From: CAG-238 sp963601575
GTDB lineage: Bacteria > Bacillota > Clostridia > Peptostreptococcales > Anaerovoracaceae
DNA length: 59,285 nt
Direction: 5' to 3'
Assembly: GCA_963601575.1 (NCBI GenBank)
Contig: CAVCFO010000009.1
Location: forward strand, 1-59,285
A program made the translations under genes and the position numbers. Position 1 is the first letter of the stretch; each line of letters starts with the position of its first letter. Below the pieces are notes generated by a model. The model was given only the letters and a program-made list of their open reading frames with translations. It searched no databases and was not told the origin of the DNA. Shown in pieces: positions 57,532 to 59,285 of the stretch.

Positions 57532-59285
57532 ATGAGAGTAGACGTTTTAGTTGCGGAAATCGGCTCCACCACCACGGTGGTAAATGCTTTCAAGGATCTT
57601 GACGGCGAAAATCCGGTATTCTGGGCTCAGGGCCAGGCGCCGACATCGGTGCTAGAGGGCGACGTTCGCATAGGACTTCAGGGCGCCATCGACGACCTTT
57701 GCCGGAAGATGGGCATCGAAAGCCTCGAATATGACGAAATGCTTGCCACATCATCGGCGGCGGGCGGACTGAAAATGACCGTCCACGGGCTGGTATACGA
57801 CATGACGGCGAAGGCCGCAAGAGAGGCGGCGCTCGGGGCAGGCGGAATCATTCACAATATCACGGTGGGCAGGCTCAGAAGAAGCGACCTTGCCAAGATA
57901 AAAGAAATAAACCCGAACCTCATTTTGATTGCAGGCGGCGTCGATTATGGCGAGCGAGATACCGCAATTTATAACGCGGAGATGATAAGAAGCATGGGGA
58001 TGACAACCCCCGTGGTTTACGCCGGAAACATCGAGAATCAGGAAGAAATGAAGCTGATTTTCGACGAGGAAAGCGGACAGAGACTATATCTTGTCGACAA
58101 TGTTTATCCGAAAATCGACACCCTGAATGTAGAACCTTGCCGCAAGGTCATTCAGGACGCTTTCGAAGACAATATCACAAAAGCCCCGGGCATGGAACAC
58201 GTGAGGGACATGGTAAATGGCCCGATTATCCCAACGCCCGGAGCGGTTATGGAATGCACAAAGCTGCTATATGACTGCATCGGCGACGTAATGACAATAG
58301 ACGTTGGCGGCGCAACCACCGATGTACACGCAGTAACCGAGGATTCAGACGCGGTAGCCAGAATTTTGACGGCACCCGAGCCAAAGGCAAAGAGAACCGT
58401 AGAAGGCGACCTTGGCGTTTATGTAAACCGCCTCAAGGTAATCGAGTCCATCGGCGAAGAAAAACTCAGAAAAGAATGCGAAGAAAAGCTACATATAGAT
58501 CTTGACAAAACCCTCGAAACCTACAAGGCGATCCCGAAGAATGATGACGAATTTAAGCTGGTTGAGAGACTCACAGAAGAAGCCGTTTTGCGTGCGGCAG
58601 AGCGCCACGCGGGAACTATCCGCTATGTATATGGCCCGGCCGGAAGACAGACCCTGGCAGAGGGAAAAGACCTCACCCAAATAAAATATATCGTCGGCAC
58701 CGGCGGCGCACTCACAAGGCTCCCGCGCAGAGTCGAAATCATGAAAGAAATCGCAAGAGACAACCAGACAGGCATGAAGCTCTATCCGCCGGAATCTGCA
58801 AAAATTCTGGTAGATAACGACTATATCATGGCATCTCTAGGAGTTCTCTCCAAAACCCATAGACAGGGAGCAATCAAACTCCTTGCAAAGAGCCTTGGGA
58901 TGGAACTCAAAGAAAATGAACATGTCATAAACAAAGCGGCATTTATCGAAGAACTCCAGAGGCTTTCGGCATCGCGCAAGGCAAAGGATGACGAAACGAG
59001 GAAACACATCGAAGAAATGGAAGCCATGGGTTACGACCTTACAGATTATAAGGAAGCCCTCGCAGAGCAAATCGGCGGAGCCACCAAGGAAGAGGTTGCG
59101 GCCGCAAAGAAAGAAGCGCTCGCAGCTGACCGCACCGTAAAAAAAGGCGCGGATCTGATAGAAAATGCCGGCGCGGCCCTAGCAAGCCCGAAGGCATCCG
59201 CAGAAGATGCGCAAGGCTCCGCAGCTTATGACTATGATAGCGCCCAGCATGTAATGCGCGCCTGCGGCGAAGTGGACGGAAGGCC
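57532..59285 (+). CDS. GlmL/MutL-like ASKHA protein of the ornithine cluster (partial, runs off the window)
   Basis: At least 584 codons with no stop before the window end. ASKHA ATPase motifs VAEIGSTTTVVNAF (phosphate 1) and VMTIDVGGATTDVHAV (phosphate 2) identify the GlmL/MutL family, which lies beside B12-dependent mutases such as glutamate mutase and ornithine aminomutase and is thought to reactivate or protect them. Other segments include LIAGGVDYGERDT and YIVGTGGALTRLP. The visible end is a Lys/Ala/Glu-rich helical region. AAGGAGAC precedes the ATG. Its position directly after oraE supports a role in keeping OraSE active; that role is inference. Confidence 0.9.
   Translation, partial: MRVDVLVAEIGSTTTVVNAFKDLDGENPVFWAQGQAPTSVLEGDVRIGLQGAIDDLCRKMGIESLEYDEMLATSSAAGGLKMTVHGLVYDMTAKAAREAALGAGGIIHNITVGRLRRSDLAKIKEINPNLILIAGGVDYGERDTAIYNAEMIRSMGMTTPVVYAGNIENQEEMKLIFDEESGQRLYLVDNVYPKIDTLNVEPCRKVIQDAFEDNITKAPGMEHVRDMVNGPIIPTPGAVMECTKLLYDCIGDVMTIDVGGATTDVHAVTEDSDAVARILTAPEPKAKRTVEGDLGVYVNRLKVIESIGEEKLRKECEEKLHIDLDKTLETYKAIPKNDDEFKLVERLTEEAVLRAAERHAGTIRYVYGPAGRQTLAEGKDLTQIKYIVGTGGALTRLPRRVEIMKEIARDNQTGMKLYPPESAKILVDNDYIMASLGVLSKTHRQGAIKLLAKSLGMELKENEHVINKAAFIEELQRLSASRKAKDDETRKHIEEMEAMGYDLTDYKEALAEQIGGATKEEVAAAKKEALAADRTVKKGADLIENAGAALASPKASAEDAQGSAAYDYDSAQHVMRACGEVDGR

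Overview
The window looks like a draft chromosome segment of an anaerobic, amino-acid-fermenting Clostridia-type Firmicute, possibly close to Peptostreptococcales/Anaerovoracaceae. That placement is inference. The support is a reverse-type rubrerythrin, Rex, CIRCE-controlled groESL, clostridial ferredoxins, a butyrate/4-hydroxybutyrate-type CoA-transferase, RNase M5 with RsmA, strong Gram-positive ribosome-binding sites, and the B12-dependent ornithine pathway (ord, oraS, oraE). A run of 781 N at 50959-51739 marks a scaffold gap.

Layout. 1-3200: rubrerythrin (-), then a DUF1538 membrane protein paired with a tandem P-II-like protein. 3292-9836: a branched-chain-amino-acid-type ABC transporter (binding protein, livHMGF, second binding protein). 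9852-18059: NFU protein, PepV-like dipeptidase, an FMN riboswitch with ribU, the tsaE-tsaB-rimI-tsaD block, an ABC-F protein, acyl carrier protein and Rex. 18129-22213: a short ferredoxin (-), a P-loop/Asp23-like protein, ogg, groES-groEL. 22395-23845: cysK and an Rrf2 regulator behind a palindromic operator. 24040-34256: a KdpD/KdpE-like two-component system, an AroE-AroK fusion, a DivIC-like protein, rnmV, rsmA, an LTA-synthase-like protein, acetyltransferase, SanA-like protein, lipoprotein and DUF2750 protein. 34272-34747: tRNA-Arg(CCU) on the minus strand preceded by two perfect 175-bp tandem units built partly from tRNA-half sequence. 34840-42782: CoA-transferase, then a minus-strand block (PepSY protein, sensor kinase, response regulator, thioredoxin, a ferredoxin-like protein, RNase HI, an AAA/DUF4143 ATPase). 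42898-50944: MBL hydrolase, RlmH and the eight-gene ATP synthase operon. 51761-59285: a sigma-54 activator, a sigma-54 promoter with an upstream palindrome, then ord, oraS, oraE and a GlmL/MutL-like gene that runs off the window.

How the parts work together. Most of the window is core housekeeping. The specialised physiology is amino-acid fermentation: peptide and amino-acid uptake (liv, PepV), ornithine oxidation under sigma-54 control, CoA transfer for acid production, Rex for redox control, and an ATP synthase whose c subunit carries residues compatible with Na+ coupling. The least explained item is the tRNA-linked tandem repeat at 34384-34733. Also worth attention are a shared response-regulator box upstream of the thioredoxin and PepSY units, a 13-base word recurring between genes, and the absence of ortA/ortB from the ornithine cluster.
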